Source: Helicobacter pylori_CU
GTDB taxonomy: Bacteria > Campylobacterota > Campylobacteria > Campylobacterales > Helicobacteraceae
NCBI RefSeq assembly: GCF_000259235.1
Contig: NC_017733.1
Span: forward strand, 124,001-188,000
Length of the DNA stretch: 64,000 nt
Reading direction: 5' to 3'
Shown here: piece by piece, positions 51,637-60,804 of the stretch
Position numbering within the stretch: position 1 is the first letter of the stretch
Layout of the letters: every line of letters begins with the position of its first letter
Translations under genes and position numbers: made by a program
The notes under the pieces: model-generated
Told to the model about the DNA's origin: nothing
Seen by the model: only the letters and a program-made list of their open reading frames with translations
The model's database searches: none

Positions 51637-52910
51637 GATCGTTTCCTAAAAAGAATATCGCCTAATAAACTAGGGTTTAGAATGTAAGAAGTTGAAAAGT
51701 TCGCGCTGTGCAAAATGATTTTATCATAACGCCTTGCATAGTATTTTAAAAGCGTTCTTTGTAAGGTGGGTTCAATGCTTGGGCTAAACCATGCGTTATT
51801 GCTCATTAGGATAAAAATTTTTGAAGGGCTGTTTGAATAAGCGGCTTTGGAAGTGCCTTCATAGCAAATCAAGGGGCGAAAAGTAAAATCATTTAATGTA
51901 AAATCGCTGAAATGAGAAGCGTTGCGGTATAAATAAGCGCTCTCGCCAAAAAAGAGCTTTTCAAGGGGTTTTTGAAGAAACTTGGGTAAAGGCATTATCT
52001 CGCCAAAGGGGGCTAAGATCACTTTATCAGCGATCTGAATGCTTTTTTTAGAAAATAAAAACGAGCTGTTATAAAGGCTATAGCCTTGGGTGCGCAATGT
52101 CCCTATTAAAATAGCAATATTATCGCTTAAATCTTCTAGCTTAGCTTTAAAGGGGGAGTTTTCTAAAGCGATAGGGTAGGCGGTCTCTGGAAAAACAATC
52201 AAGGTTTTTTGCTTGCTTTGAGCGAGCTTGATTTCTTTAAGAATGTTGCTTTCAATATTATTAAGGTAATTTGAGTCAAATTTCAAATCTTGGGGCGTTT
52301 TTGTAGAGACTAATTCAATATTTCCAATCTTTTTTAAATCGCTTGTTTTAAAACCATTAAAATCCAACGCGCCAAGCAGCAATAAAACCCCTATCATTCT
52401 GTATTTTTTAGGATTTTGAGCGCTCAAAAAAATGCAAGCTAAAAAAATAAGCCCTAAAGATAATTTATCCACCCTAAACACGCTATAAGAAAAAAAGCTA
52501 TCCGGGACTAACCAATCAAATCCAAAAGGGTGGATAAAACTAGAGCCTAAAAAACTCAAAAGCCTGAAGTAGGGGTTTTCAAAATAGAGCAACAAATAAA
52601 ATAAAACCCCATAAACTAACGCTACTAAAACAATGATTAAGGGTAATAAGTAAGTGAAATCCGAGTAGCGAAAACTTAAAGCGCACCAATAAAACAATAA
52701 CGCCCCCACGAAAAACCCTAAAGCAAAAGCACTGTTTCTGGGGGTTTTTAAAAACGCTAGCATGCTTAAAGGGGCTAATAGGCTTGTGAGTGTGATAGTG
52801 ATATAGGGGTTTTCAATTGCATAAGCGTCTAAAACAGCGTTCACATACACGCTTGAAACAAACATGCACGCTAATAAAAAAGCGTTTTGATTGAATAGAA
52901 GAAGGCACAT
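51633..52910 (-). CDS. lnt: Apolipoprotein N-acyltransferase
   Basis: 425 aa. About six membrane segments in the first 200 residues, then a nitrilase domain with the catalytic Glu in FPETAYP, Lys in LAPFGEIMPLP region and Cys in LICYEGTSKA. Adds a third acyl chain to lipoproteins such as the two small ones in this window. Confidence 0.93.
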   Translation of the reverse strand: MCLLLFNQNAFLLACMFVSSVYVNAVLDAYAIENPYITITLTSLLAPLSMLAFLKTPRNSAFALGFFVGALLFYWCALSFRYSDFTYLLPLIIVLVALVYGVLFYLLLYFENPYFRLLSFLGSSFIHPFGFDWLVPDSFFSYSVFRVDKLSLGLIFLACIFLSAQNPKKYRMIGVLLLLGALDFNGFKTSDLKKIGNIELVSTKTPQDLKFDSNYLNNIESNILKEIKLAQSKQKTLIVFPETAYPIALENSPFKAKLEDLSDNIAILIGTLRTQGYSLYNSSFLFSKKSIQIADKVILAPFGEIMPLPKFLQKPLEKLFFGESAYLYRNASHFSDFTLNDFTFRPLICYEGTSKAAYSNSPSKIFILMSNNAWFSPSIEPTLQRTLLKYYARRYDKIILHSANFSTSYILNPSLLGDILFRKRS

Positions 52911-52945
52911 GGCTAAATTTTGAAACCTTGAGATTGTTTTAGTGT

Positions 52946-52951
52946 ATTATA
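52946..52951 (-). promoter_or_regulatory. -10 box (TATAAT on minus strand) of lnt operon
   Basis: ATTATA on the plus strand reads TATAAT on the minus strand, 36 bases before the lnt start. Confidence 0.55.
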
Positions 52952-53140
52952 GCTATATTTTAATTTAAGAATTTTAGATTGATTTTTTTAAGGGTAGTTT
53001 TTTTTAAGTTGTGTTATTATTTTCAAATTTCAAGTCTAAAGAGCGTGAATTGGCATGATTTAAGAGTAATGGGTGTTTGTTTTAAGACGCTATGACTATC
53101 TTTATGCGAGATATATGAGAGAAAGGTTTGGGTTTAGGGT

Positions 53141-53851
53141 TTGAATTATATTGATTTAGCGTTACTTGTGGTGGTGGTAGCCTTTGGGATTAGGGGATTT
53201 TATCATGGCTTCGTGAGTGAAGTGGCGGGGACTTTAGGGATTGTGCTTGGCGTGTATTTGGCGTCTCGCTATTCTGTGGCTGTTGGGAATTTATTTTCAG
53301 AGCATTTGTATGATTTAAGAAATGAAACCATGACGAATCTCATCGGTTTTTTATTGGTGTTAGCGTCTATTTGGGTGTTTTTTTTAGCTTTTGGAGTGTT
53401 GCTAGGCAAGGTGTTAGTCTTTAGTGGGTTAGGCATTATAGACAAAGCGTTAGGGTTTATTTTTTCATGCTTAAAGACTTTTTTAGTGCTTTCTTTCATC
53501 CTTTATGCGCTCTCTAAAATGGAAGTAATGAAAGACGCTAACGCCTATTTGCAAGAAAAAAGTGCTTTTTTTTCTACCATGAAAAGCATCGCTAGTAAGA
53601 TCATGCGCCTTGATGGCGTCAAACATGTGGAGAAAAACCTTAAAGACAACCTTGAAGAAATGAGCGATGAAGTTAAAAATAAAGGATCTATTGATAACGC
53701 CAAAGAATCTTTTAATAAGGCTACGGATAAGGGCGTAGAAGCTTTAAAAGAAAAGGCTAAAGATTTGCCTAAAAACATGCTAGAGCCAAAACACAATAAA
53801 CCCAACCAAACCCCACCAAACCCCACCCCATCTAATAAAGAACCCCTATAA
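53141..53851 (+). CDS. cvpA: CvpA family membrane protein
   Basis: 236 aa; TTG start at 53141. Four membrane segments in the first 130 residues (YIDLALLVVVVAFGIRGFYH, VAGTLGIVLGVYLASRY and two more) match CvpA. The C-terminal ~100 residues are Lys/Glu-rich, ending in Pro/Asn-rich NKPNQTPPNPTPS. Confidence 0.85.
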   Translation: MNYIDLALLVVVVAFGIRGFYHGFVSEVAGTLGIVLGVYLASRYSVAVGNLFSEHLYDLRNETMTNLIGFLLVLASIWVFFLAFGVLLGKVLVFSGLGIIDKALGFIFSCLKTFLVLSFILYALSKMEVMKDANAYLQEKSAFFSTMKSIASKIMRLDGVKHVEKNLKDNLEEMSDEVKNKGSIDNAKESFNKATDKGVEALKEKAKDLPKNMLEPKHNKPNQTPPNPTPSNKEPL

Positions 53852-53861
53852 AAGGCATCAC

Positions 53862-55367
53862 ATGTTTTCTAACCAATACATCCAACAACGCATCCATAAA
53901 GCCAATAGCTTGAGAGAAGAAGGGAAAAACCCTTATCAAAATGGCTTGAAACGAAGCCTCACCAACGCCGCTTTTTTAGAAAAATACGCTTATGTTAAGG
54001 GTTTAGAAGAGCCTAAAGACAAAGAAAAATGCGAAAGTATTGTAGGGAGGGTCAAGCTTTTGCGTTTAATGGGTAAGGCATGCTTTATTAAAATTGAAGA
54101 TGAAAGCGCGATTTTGCAAGCTTATGTTTCGCAAAATGAATTGAACGATGAATTTAAAAGCCTGAAAAAGCATTTAGAAGTGGGCGATATTGTGTTGGTG
54201 AAAGGTTTCCCTTTTGCTACCAAAACCGGTGAATTGAGCGTTCATGCCCTAGAATTTCACATTTTAAGCAAAACCATTGTGCCTTTGCCTGAAAAATTTC
54301 ATGGATTAAGCGATATAGAATTGCGTTACCGCCAGCGCTATTTGGATTTGATCGTCAATCCTAGCGTTAAAGATGTGTTTAAAAAACGCAGTTTGATTGT
54401 TTCTAGCGTGCGGAAATTTTTTGAAATGGAAGGGTTTTTAGAAGTGGAAACCCCCATGATGCACCCCATTCCTGGCGGGGCGAACGCAAGGCCTTTTATC
54501 ACTTACCATAACGCTTTGGAGGTGGAGAGGTATTTAAGAATCGCTCCAGAATTATACCTCAAACGCTTGATTGTGGGGGGGTTTGAAGCGGTGTTTGAAA
54601 TCAATCGTAATTTCAGAAATGAGGGCATGGATCACAGCCATAATCCCGAATTTACGATGATTGAGTTTTATTGGGCGTATCACACTTATGAAGATTTGAT
54701 TGAACTCAGTAAGAGGCTATTTGACTACTTGCTAAAGACTTTAAATTTAGATTCAAAAATCATTTATAACGATATGGAAGTGGATTTCAACCAAACGAGC
54801 GTGATTTCCTATTTGGACGCTTTAGAAACAATAGGGGGCATTAGTAGGGGTATTTTAGAAAAAGAAGACAGGCTTTTGGCTTATTTGTTAGAGCAAGGCA
54901 TCAAAGTAGAGCCAAACCTCACTCATGGCAAATTGCTCGCTGAAGCGTTTGATCATTTTGTAGAGCATAAGCTCATTAACCCCACTTTTGTAACCGAATA
55001 TCCCATTGAGATTAGCCCTTTAGCCAGACGCAACGATAGTAACCCTAATATTGCTGACAGGTTTGAATTGTTCATTGCAGGTAAAGAAATCGCTAATGGC
55101 TTTAGCGAATTGAATGACCCTTTAGATCAATTAGAGCGCTTTAAAAATCAAGTGGCTGAAAAAGAAAAAGGCGATGAAGAAGCTCAATACATGGATGAAG
55201 ATTATGTGTGGGCTCTAGCCCATGGAATGCCCCCCACTGCAGGGCAAGGCATAGGCATTGACCGATTAGTGATGTTACTCACTGGAGCTAAAAGCATTAA
55301 AGATGTGATTTTATTCCCAGCGATGCGTCCTGTTAAAAACGATTTTAATATTGAGAGTGGAGAATAA
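53862..55367 (+). CDS. lysS: Lysine--tRNA ligase (class II)
   Basis: 501 aa. OB-fold anticodon domain (SIVGRVKLLRLMGKACFIKI), motif 2 FRNEGMDHSHNPEFTMIEFY, and motif 3 GQGIGIDRLVMLLTG. Charges tRNA-Lys. Shares one base with the glyA start. Confidence 0.97.
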   Translation: MFSNQYIQQRIHKANSLREEGKNPYQNGLKRSLTNAAFLEKYAYVKGLEEPKDKEKCESIVGRVKLLRLMGKACFIKIEDESAILQAYVSQNELNDEFKSLKKHLEVGDIVLVKGFPFATKTGELSVHALEFHILSKTIVPLPEKFHGLSDIELRYRQRYLDLIVNPSVKDVFKKRSLIVSSVRKFFEMEGFLEVETPMMHPIPGGANARPFITYHNALEVERYLRIAPELYLKRLIVGGFEAVFEINRNFRNEGMDHSHNPEFTMIEFYWAYHTYEDLIELSKRLFDYLLKTLNLDSKIIYNDMEVDFNQTSVISYLDALETIGGISRGILEKEDRLLAYLLEQGIKVEPNLTHGKLLAEAFDHFVEHKLINPTFVTEYPIEISPLARRNDSNPNIADRFELFIAGKEIANGFSELNDPLDQLERFKNQVAEKEKGDEEAQYMDEDYVWALAHGMPPTAGQGIGIDRLVMLLTGAKSIKDVILFPAMRPVKNDFNIESGE

Positions 55368-56617
55368 TGGCGTATTTTTTAGAACAAACGGATAGTGAAA
55401 TTTTTGAGCTTATCTTTGAAGAATATAGGCGGCAAAATGAGCATTTAGAAATGATAGCGAGCGAGAATTACACTTTTCCTAGTGTTATGGAAGCTATGGG
55501 GAGCATTTTAACGAATAAATACGCTGAGGGCTATCCTAACAAGCGCTATTATGGAGGCTGTGAAGTGGTGGATAAAATAGAAAGCTTGGCCATAGAAAGG
55601 GCTAAAAAGCTTTTTAATTGCCAGTTCGCTAACGTGCAAGCGCATTCAGGCTCACAAGCTAATAACGCTGTTTATCACGCTCTTTTAAAGCCTTATGACA
55701 AGATTTTAGGCATGGATTTAAGCTGTGGAGGGCATTTAACGCATGGCGCTAAAGTGAGTTTAACCGGCAAGCACTATCAGAGCTTTTCTTATGGCGTGGG
55801 TTTGGATGGCTATATTGATTATGAAGAAGCGCTAAAGATCGCTCAAAGCGTTAAGCCAGAAATCATCGTGTGCGGGTTTTCAGCCTATCCAAGGGAGATT
55901 GATTTTAAGAAATTTAGAGAAATCGCTGATGAAGTGGGAGCGTTACTATTAGGCGATATAGCCCATGTGGCAGGGCTTGTGGTCGCTAATGAGCATGCCC
56001 ATCCTTTCCCGCATTGCCATGTGGTTTCAAGTACCACTCATAAGACCTTAAGAGGGCCTAGAGGGGGACTTATTTTAACTAATGATGAAGAGATAGCGGC
56101 TAAGATTGACAAAGCGATTTTTCCAGGGACTCAAGGCGGGCCTTTGATGCATGCGATTGCTGCTAAAGCGGTGGGGTTTAAAGAGAATCTAAAACCAGAA
56201 TTTAAAGCTTATGCAAAATTAGTGAAATCTAACATGCAAGTTCTCGCTAAAACGTTAAAAGAAAAAAACCATAAGTTAGTGAGTGGTGGCACTTCTAACC
56301 ATTTGCTTTTAATGGATTTCTTAGATAAGCCTTATAGTGGGAAAGACGCTGATATTGCATTAGGGAATGCCGGAATCACCGTGAATAAAAACACCATTCC
56401 TGGCGAAACGCGCAGCCCTTTTGTAACGAGTGGGATAAGGATTGGCTCAGCGGCATTGAGTGCAAGGGGTATGGGAGCTAAGGAATTTGAAATCATAGGG
56501 AATAAAATATCAGATATTTTGAATGATATTAATAATGTTAGTTTGCAATTGCATGTGAAAGAAGAATTGAAGGCCATGGCCAATCAATTCCCTGTGTATC
56601 AACAACCTATTTTTTAA
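55367..56617 (+). CDS. glyA: Serine hydroxymethyltransferase
   Basis: 416 aa. PLP-binding Lys in VVSSTTHKTLRGPRGG; substrate motifs ASENYTFPSVMEAMGS and AHSGSQANNAVYHALL. Converts serine and tetrahydrofolate to glycine and methylene-THF. Starts in the lysS stop (TAATG). Confidence 0.97.
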   Translation: MAYFLEQTDSEIFELIFEEYRRQNEHLEMIASENYTFPSVMEAMGSILTNKYAEGYPNKRYYGGCEVVDKIESLAIERAKKLFNCQFANVQAHSGSQANNAVYHALLKPYDKILGMDLSCGGHLTHGAKVSLTGKHYQSFSYGVGLDGYIDYEEALKIAQSVKPEIIVCGFSAYPREIDFKKFREIADEVGALLLGDIAHVAGLVVANEHAHPFPHCHVVSSTTHKTLRGPRGGLILTNDEEIAAKIDKAIFPGTQGGPLMHAIAAKAVGFKENLKPEFKAYAKLVKSNMQVLAKTLKEKNHKLVSGGTSNHLLLMDFLDKPYSGKDADIALGNAGITVNKNTIPGETRSPFVTSGIRIGSAALSARGMGAKEFEIIGNKISDILNDINNVSLQLHVKEELKAMANQFPVYQQPIF

Positions 56618-56627
56618 GGGAGTCAAG

Positions 56628-57170
56628 ATGACAGAAATGGAATTAAAGCTCATTAAGATAGACACAAGCCATTATTTTGAAAAAAAACCAGGCTTGGGGG
56701 AGAGAGTGGATTATGCGGGTCGTTGTTATTATAATAAATTCCAAAGAGTGAATGCCATGCTCACAAGCTCGCTCATTCAAAAGCATTTGAAAAGGGAAAT
56801 AGAAATCGCGCACAACCTTATCTTGCGTAACGATAAGGTGGAAAACATTGTGTTTGATTATAACGGGAGGAATCCGGAGCGTTTTTACCATAAGGCACAG
56901 TTATTGCTTCGTGAAGAGGGTTTTATGAATTTTACCGTTTATAACACCAAAACGCCTGGGCATTTGCATTTGTATGTGCATAAGGGGCATACGGAATTAG
57001 GCGAGGGTGAAAGGTTGGTTAAGACTTTGTCTATGAAATTAGCGCAAGGGTTGCCTAAGGAATGGAAGGTCTTCCCTAGCAATGAATGGCCTAAGGAATT
57101 TAATATTTTAGCTTTACCTTATGAAGTGTTTGCAAAAGAGCGAGGGAGCTCTTGGGCGAAGCATTTATAA
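56628..57170 (+). CDS. DUF1882-family protein (HP0184-like)
   Basis: 180 aa, starting MTEMELKLIKIDTSHYFEKK after AAGGGAGTCAAG. No well-known motif; LGERVDYAGRCYYNKFQRV and TPGHLHLYVHKGHTELGEGE are conserved in Campylobacterota. From memory, the structure of HP0184 places it near the prim-pol (archaeo-eukaryotic primase) fold, and the HLHLYVHKG stretch with nearby acids would fit a nucleotide-binding core. Catalytic activity is unproven. Confidence 0.8.
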   Translation: MTEMELKLIKIDTSHYFEKKPGLGERVDYAGRCYYNKFQRVNAMLTSSLIQKHLKREIEIAHNLILRNDKVENIVFDYNGRNPERFYHKAQLLLREEGFMNFTVYNTKTPGHLHLYVHKGHTELGEGERLVKTLSMKLAQGLPKEWKVFPSNEWPKEFNILALPYEVFAKERGSSWAKHL

Positions 57171-57191
57171 CCATTTTTGAAAGGATTTTTG

Positions 57192-57995
57192 ATGTCAGAA
57201 AAAGAAAGACTGAATGAAGTGATTTTAGAAGAAGAAAATAATGGGGGTGGTACTAAAAAGGTGTTTTTGATCGTGGCTATAGCCATTATCATTTTAGCGG
57301 TGCTTTTAATGGTGTTTTGGAAAAGCACGAGAGTCGCTCCTAAAGAGACTTTTTTACAAACCGATAGCGGCATGCAAAAAATAGGCAACACTAAAGACGA
57401 GAAAAAAGACGATGAGTTTGAAAGCTTGAATTTGGATCCTTCCAAGCAAGAAGACAAGTTAGACAAAGTAGCGGATAATGTTAAAAAGCAAGAAAATGAT
57501 GCGTTTAACATGCCCGTTCAAACCGATCAAGCTCAAACGGAGATGAAAACAACAGAAGAAAAACAAGAATCTCAAAAAGAATTAAAAGCTGTTGAGCCTA
57601 TTCCCATGAGTGCTCAAAAAGAATCTCAGGCTGTGGCTAAAAAAGAAACCCCCCATAAAAAGCCTAAAGTAACCCCTAAAGATAAGGAAGCTCATAAAGA
57701 TAAGCATGCGGCTAAAGAGCCTAAAGTCAAAAAAGAAACCCATAAAGAAGTTTCTAAGAAAGCTAATTCTAAAACCACTCTTACTAAAGGGCATTATTTG
57801 CAAGTGGGGGTTTTTGTGCACACGCCCAATAAAGCGTTTTTACAAGCGTTTAACCAATTCCCCCATAAGATTGAAGATAGGGGGGCTACTAAACGCTACC
57901 TCATAGGCCCGTATAAGAGCAAGCAAGAAGCCTTAATGCATGCCGATGAAGTCAGCAAGAAGATGACTAAACCGGTTGTTATAGAAGCACGGTAG
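57192..57995 (+). CDS. SPOR-domain cell-envelope protein
   Basis: 267 aa from ATG 57192 with AAAGGATTTTTG before. One membrane helix at residues ~25-45 (VFLIVAIAIIILAVLLMVFW), a long Lys/Glu/Pro-rich periplasmic linker (residues ~50-180), then a SPOR domain (GHYLQVGVFVHTPNKAFLQ, RYLIGPYKSKQEALMHADEV). SPOR binds denuded peptidoglycan at the septum. Position matches HP0185. Confidence 0.87.
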   Translation: MSEKERLNEVILEEENNGGGTKKVFLIVAIAIIILAVLLMVFWKSTRVAPKETFLQTDSGMQKIGNTKDEKKDDEFESLNLDPSKQEDKLDKVADNVKKQENDAFNMPVQTDQAQTEMKTTEEKQESQKELKAVEPIPMSAQKESQAVAKKETPHKKPKVTPKDKEAHKDKHAAKEPKVKKETHKEVSKKANSKTTLTKGHYLQVGVFVHTPNKAFLQAFNQFPHKIEDRGATKRYLIGPYKSKQEALMHADEVSKKMTKPVVIEAR

Positions 57996-58266
57996 GGGTT
58001 TGGGCTAAAAATTCTTATTTTTTTCTTGGGCGTTTTTAGCGGATTGTCCAAGTGCTAAAACGATGGGGTAGTTTACTCCATCGGCTCGGATAATTTTAAC
58101 AGAGAATGAAGATAAACAGATTTTTTTGATCAATATACCTATTTGGTCTTTGAGGAATTCAAATAATTCTTGCGTTTGAATTCAGCCTTAAAGAGCATTC
58201 ATTCGTTAAAGGCATTTGTTTATTGTTTGAAAACTACGGAGCGTTTAAATTTTGTAAAATTATTGC

Positions 58267-58378
58267 TTGCTGTTTGATAACCCATAACTCTCCAAAGAAG
58301 AGAGCGGTTTGAAACTAGCTTTATGGGTGTGGTTGTGGGGCTAGAAGCCAAGAGAGTAAGTGCACTCACGCTCTTTTA
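58267..58378 (+). ncRNA. Candidate structured small RNA
   Basis: TAAAAT at 58255-58260, then a 49-base element (58280-58328) with an 8-bp outer stem and a 5-bp inner hairpin, then a terminator-like stem ending in TTTT at 58378. Roughly 110 nt. An 18-codon frame (MGVVVGLEAKRVSALTLF) starts at 58322 inside it. Tentative. Confidence 0.3.
58349..58378 (+). terminator. Stem-loop AAGAGAGT...CTCTTTT
   Basis: AAGAG pairs with CTCTT around the palindrome AGTGCACT, then TTTT. Could end a plus-strand transcript or the minus-strand pseudogene transcript from the right. Confidence 0.5.
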
Positions 58379-58391
58379 AGCTTCACGCTCT

Positions 58392-60108
58392 TTAGTGGGC
58401 GGCGAAATCCTTAAAGAAGGTGTTGATCAGCCATTTTTCCATTTTATTATTCCTTTCTATCAAAACCTCTTTTTTGAAATCTTTTACATTAAAGCGTCTG
58501 TTGAAAGGAATCTCACTACGTTTGTAGATTTCATCTTTTTCATACAGATCCTTATCGCTTGCCTCACGATTGAGCGAACTTTCTAAGGAGATGAGATTGC
58601 CGTATGTGTCAATGTAGTTTTCAAGATCTTTCTTGTCTTCAAAACCAAGTTCTTGGATCTTAATTTCATTATCCAATTTTAATAAATTGATGGGGATGAT
58701 GTGCTCTTTTTCTTGGGAGAATTGCTTCTCAGGGATCAATTTTTTGAGATCGGCAAGACCCATCTCCTGGCAGTTCTTTTCAAAGAAGACATAGTGGAAG
58801 CATGATGAGTTGAACGCGTTCTTTACAAGCTTCAAAGAAGCCAGCTCTATATCCTCTATATCATTTCTGCATTGAGCAATCATCTCGCTCTTCAATCCCT
58901 CTTTGCCCTTTTTAAGATACGCATTAATCAGGTTGTAGGCCTTTGATTCTAAATTTCTAGTAGATTTGAAAAGCACAATATCGGTTTTGGCAAAGAGTTT
59001 CAGCGTTTCATCGTCTAGTTTGTTGTTGATTTTCAGGCGGATGAGCGAATTAAAAAAAAGCGGGTTGATTCTGTTGATGAGCATGACCTTAAGGGTGGTT
59101 GGGTTGGTGTCAATCTCGCTCAATAGATCAAGGAAGCCTGATAGAAATTTTTCAAATCGCTGACATAGGATTGGATGAAACTTTCCAATGTGCTTTTGGT
59201 GCTTTTGATTTTTTTAGTTCAGCTTTGAGTTTCTCGTAGGTGTTGTCCGTGCTTGTTCTGTAGTGCCCTAAAAACTCGATTCCATCAAATCTTTGGCTCC
59301 CTGCGTGGTAGCGGAAGATATCGCCTTCATCAAACTTTGGGCCTCCAACGCTAGAGATATGGTCGCTCTTTTTGATCTTGGCAAAGATCTTAAAGATCTC
59401 CCCAAAATGATCGTTGATAAATTGGTCTAGCCCCCTTTTTCCATCGCAAAAAGTGTTGGAGTAATAGATGAGAAGAGATTTTAGTTTGTCCAGCAAGAGA
59501 AGAGACACGCCTCTGTCATTCACGCTTTGAAAGGTTCTGATGGCTCTCCCAGGATCGGGCTCTTCAAGCCGCATCAAAATCATTTTCAACAGCGCCTCCA
59601 AACGCTCATTCACTTATTCTTCACTCAACTTGCTGACCTTATCCAAGATGGCCTTCAAAACCTCAAAAAGATTTTGCTTGCCTTCGGTGTCTGCATCTTT
59701 TTCGCAATGGCTAATACTCCCTTTTTCTGCCGCTTCCAAGAGCGTTTTGAAGAAGCTTTGGTTTTGAGGGGCGACTTCTAATTTTAATTCCCCCTTTTGG
59801 TATAGATATTTTCTTGTCTCTTGCTTGTCTTTCTCGTTTTGTTTGCTTGCCAAGACATGCAAGAGCATGAAGATGGTGGTCGTTCGTTGTTGGCCGTCAA
59901 TGATGTCATGCAATTTTTTGTTGTCTTCATTCTTAGCGACAACCATGGTGCCTATAAAATGCCCCTGACCCTTTTTGTTGTATTCTATCGCTTCTTCTAG
60001 ATCTTCCCATAAATCTTTAAAATTCTTTTCTTTCCAAGCGTAATCCCTTTGATAATTAGGAATGCTGTATCCACTCTCTAAAAAGACATCTTTTAGGGTG
60101 GTTTTCAT
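58392..60108 (-). pseudogene. Broken GmrSD-type (DUF262/DUF1524) defence gene
   Basis: One ancestral gene of about 570 codons in pieces. ATG 60108 (after AAAGGAGAAG) opens an N-terminal DUF262/GmrS domain with PNYQRDYAWKEKNF and the signature DGQQRTTT (residues 71-78). It stops at TAA 59614-59616, and the same frame continues from GTG 59613 (NERLEALLKMILMR). Near the A7 run at 59209-59215 the frame shifts by one: the next frame gives KSTLESFIQSYVSDL. A second shift near 59148-59155 leads to a third frame (EKFLSGFLDLLSEIDTNPTT). The last part (58392-59123) has the DUF1524/GmrD HNH-like features EHIIPINLLKL, YGNLISLESSLNREA and a K...Y..S pattern. Intact GmrSD enzymes cut DNA carrying modified bases (type IV-like restriction). 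Decay here suggests lost defence. Confidence 0.85.
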
Positions 60109-60224
60109 TCACTTCTCCTTTGTTGCATGCAGTAGTCAAATTTATACCATAAATACCATAAGAATGGCTTGAGATTTCACTCCATCAAAGGCGTTCTGTT
60201 AGCCACTCGGGGCGTTTTATTAGC

Positions 60225-60230
60225 TATAAT
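60225..60230 (+). promoter_or_regulatory. -10 box TATAAT of the YqhA-like gene
   Basis: TAGCTATAATCAAGG, 35 bases before the ATG. A GGCTTCAAAAAGCC hairpin sits just after it in the leader. Confidence 0.6.
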
Positions 60231-60265
60231 CAAGGCTTCAAAAAGCCATAATTAAAAGAGTTGAA

Positions 60266-60799
60266 ATGTTGGAAAAATTGATTGAAAGAGTGTTGTTTGC
60301 CACTCGTTGGTTGCTAGCCCCTTTATGCATTGCCATGTCGTTAGTGCTGGTGGTTTTAGGCTATGTGTTCATGAAAGAGTTGTGGCACATGCTAAGCCAC
60401 CTAAACACGATCAGCGAAACGGATTTGGTTTTATCAGCCTTAGGATTAGTGGATTTGTTGTTTATGGCCGGGCTTGTTTTAATGGTGTTGCTCGCCAGTT
60501 ATGAAAGTTTTGTTTCCAAATTAGACAAGGTGGATGCCAGCGAAATCACTTGGCTAAAGCACACGGATTTTAACGCTTTAAAATTAAAGGTTTCGCTCTC
60601 CATTGTAGCCATTTCGGCGATTTTCTTGCTCAAACGCTACATGAGTTTAGAAGATGTTTTATCCAGCATTCCTAAGGACACGCCCCTATCGCATAACCCC
60701 ATTTTTTGGCAAGTGGTGATCCATTTGGTGTTTGTGTGTTCAGCGCTTTTAGCCGCCGTTACCAATAACATCGCTTTTTCGCAAAATAAAGCGCATTAA
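60266..60799 (+). CDS. YqhA/UPF0114 family membrane protein
   Basis: 177 aa, starting MLEKLIERVLFATRWLLAPL with four membrane segments, of which LMAGLVLMVLLASYESFVSK and WLKHTDFNALKLKVSLSIVA are typical for UPF0114. Function unknown. Converges on the phospholipase D gene with a 5-base gap. Confidence 0.85.
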   Translation: MLEKLIERVLFATRWLLAPLCIAMSLVLVVLGYVFMKELWHMLSHLNTISETDLVLSALGLVDLLFMAGLVLMVLLASYESFVSKLDKVDASEITWLKHTDFNALKLKVSLSIVAISAIFLLKRYMSLEDVLSSIPKDTPLSHNPIFWQVVIHLVFVCSALLAAVTNNIAFSQNKAH

Positions 60800-60804
60800 A
60801 AGTT

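Larger units (their letters stand above)
57996..58391. other. 396-base gene-free locus packed with inverted repeats
   Basis: No supported ORF. Seen: CGATGGGGTAGTT...ACTCCATCG hairpin (58061-58083), GAATTCAAA/TTTGAATTC (58155-58183), the nested ACCCATAA...TTATGGGT stem holding CTCTC/GAGAG (58280-58328), and an AAGAG...AGTGCACT...CTCTT stem ending in TTTT (58349-58378). A TAAAAT at 58255-58260 could be a -10. Candidate small RNA locus. Confidence 0.5.
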
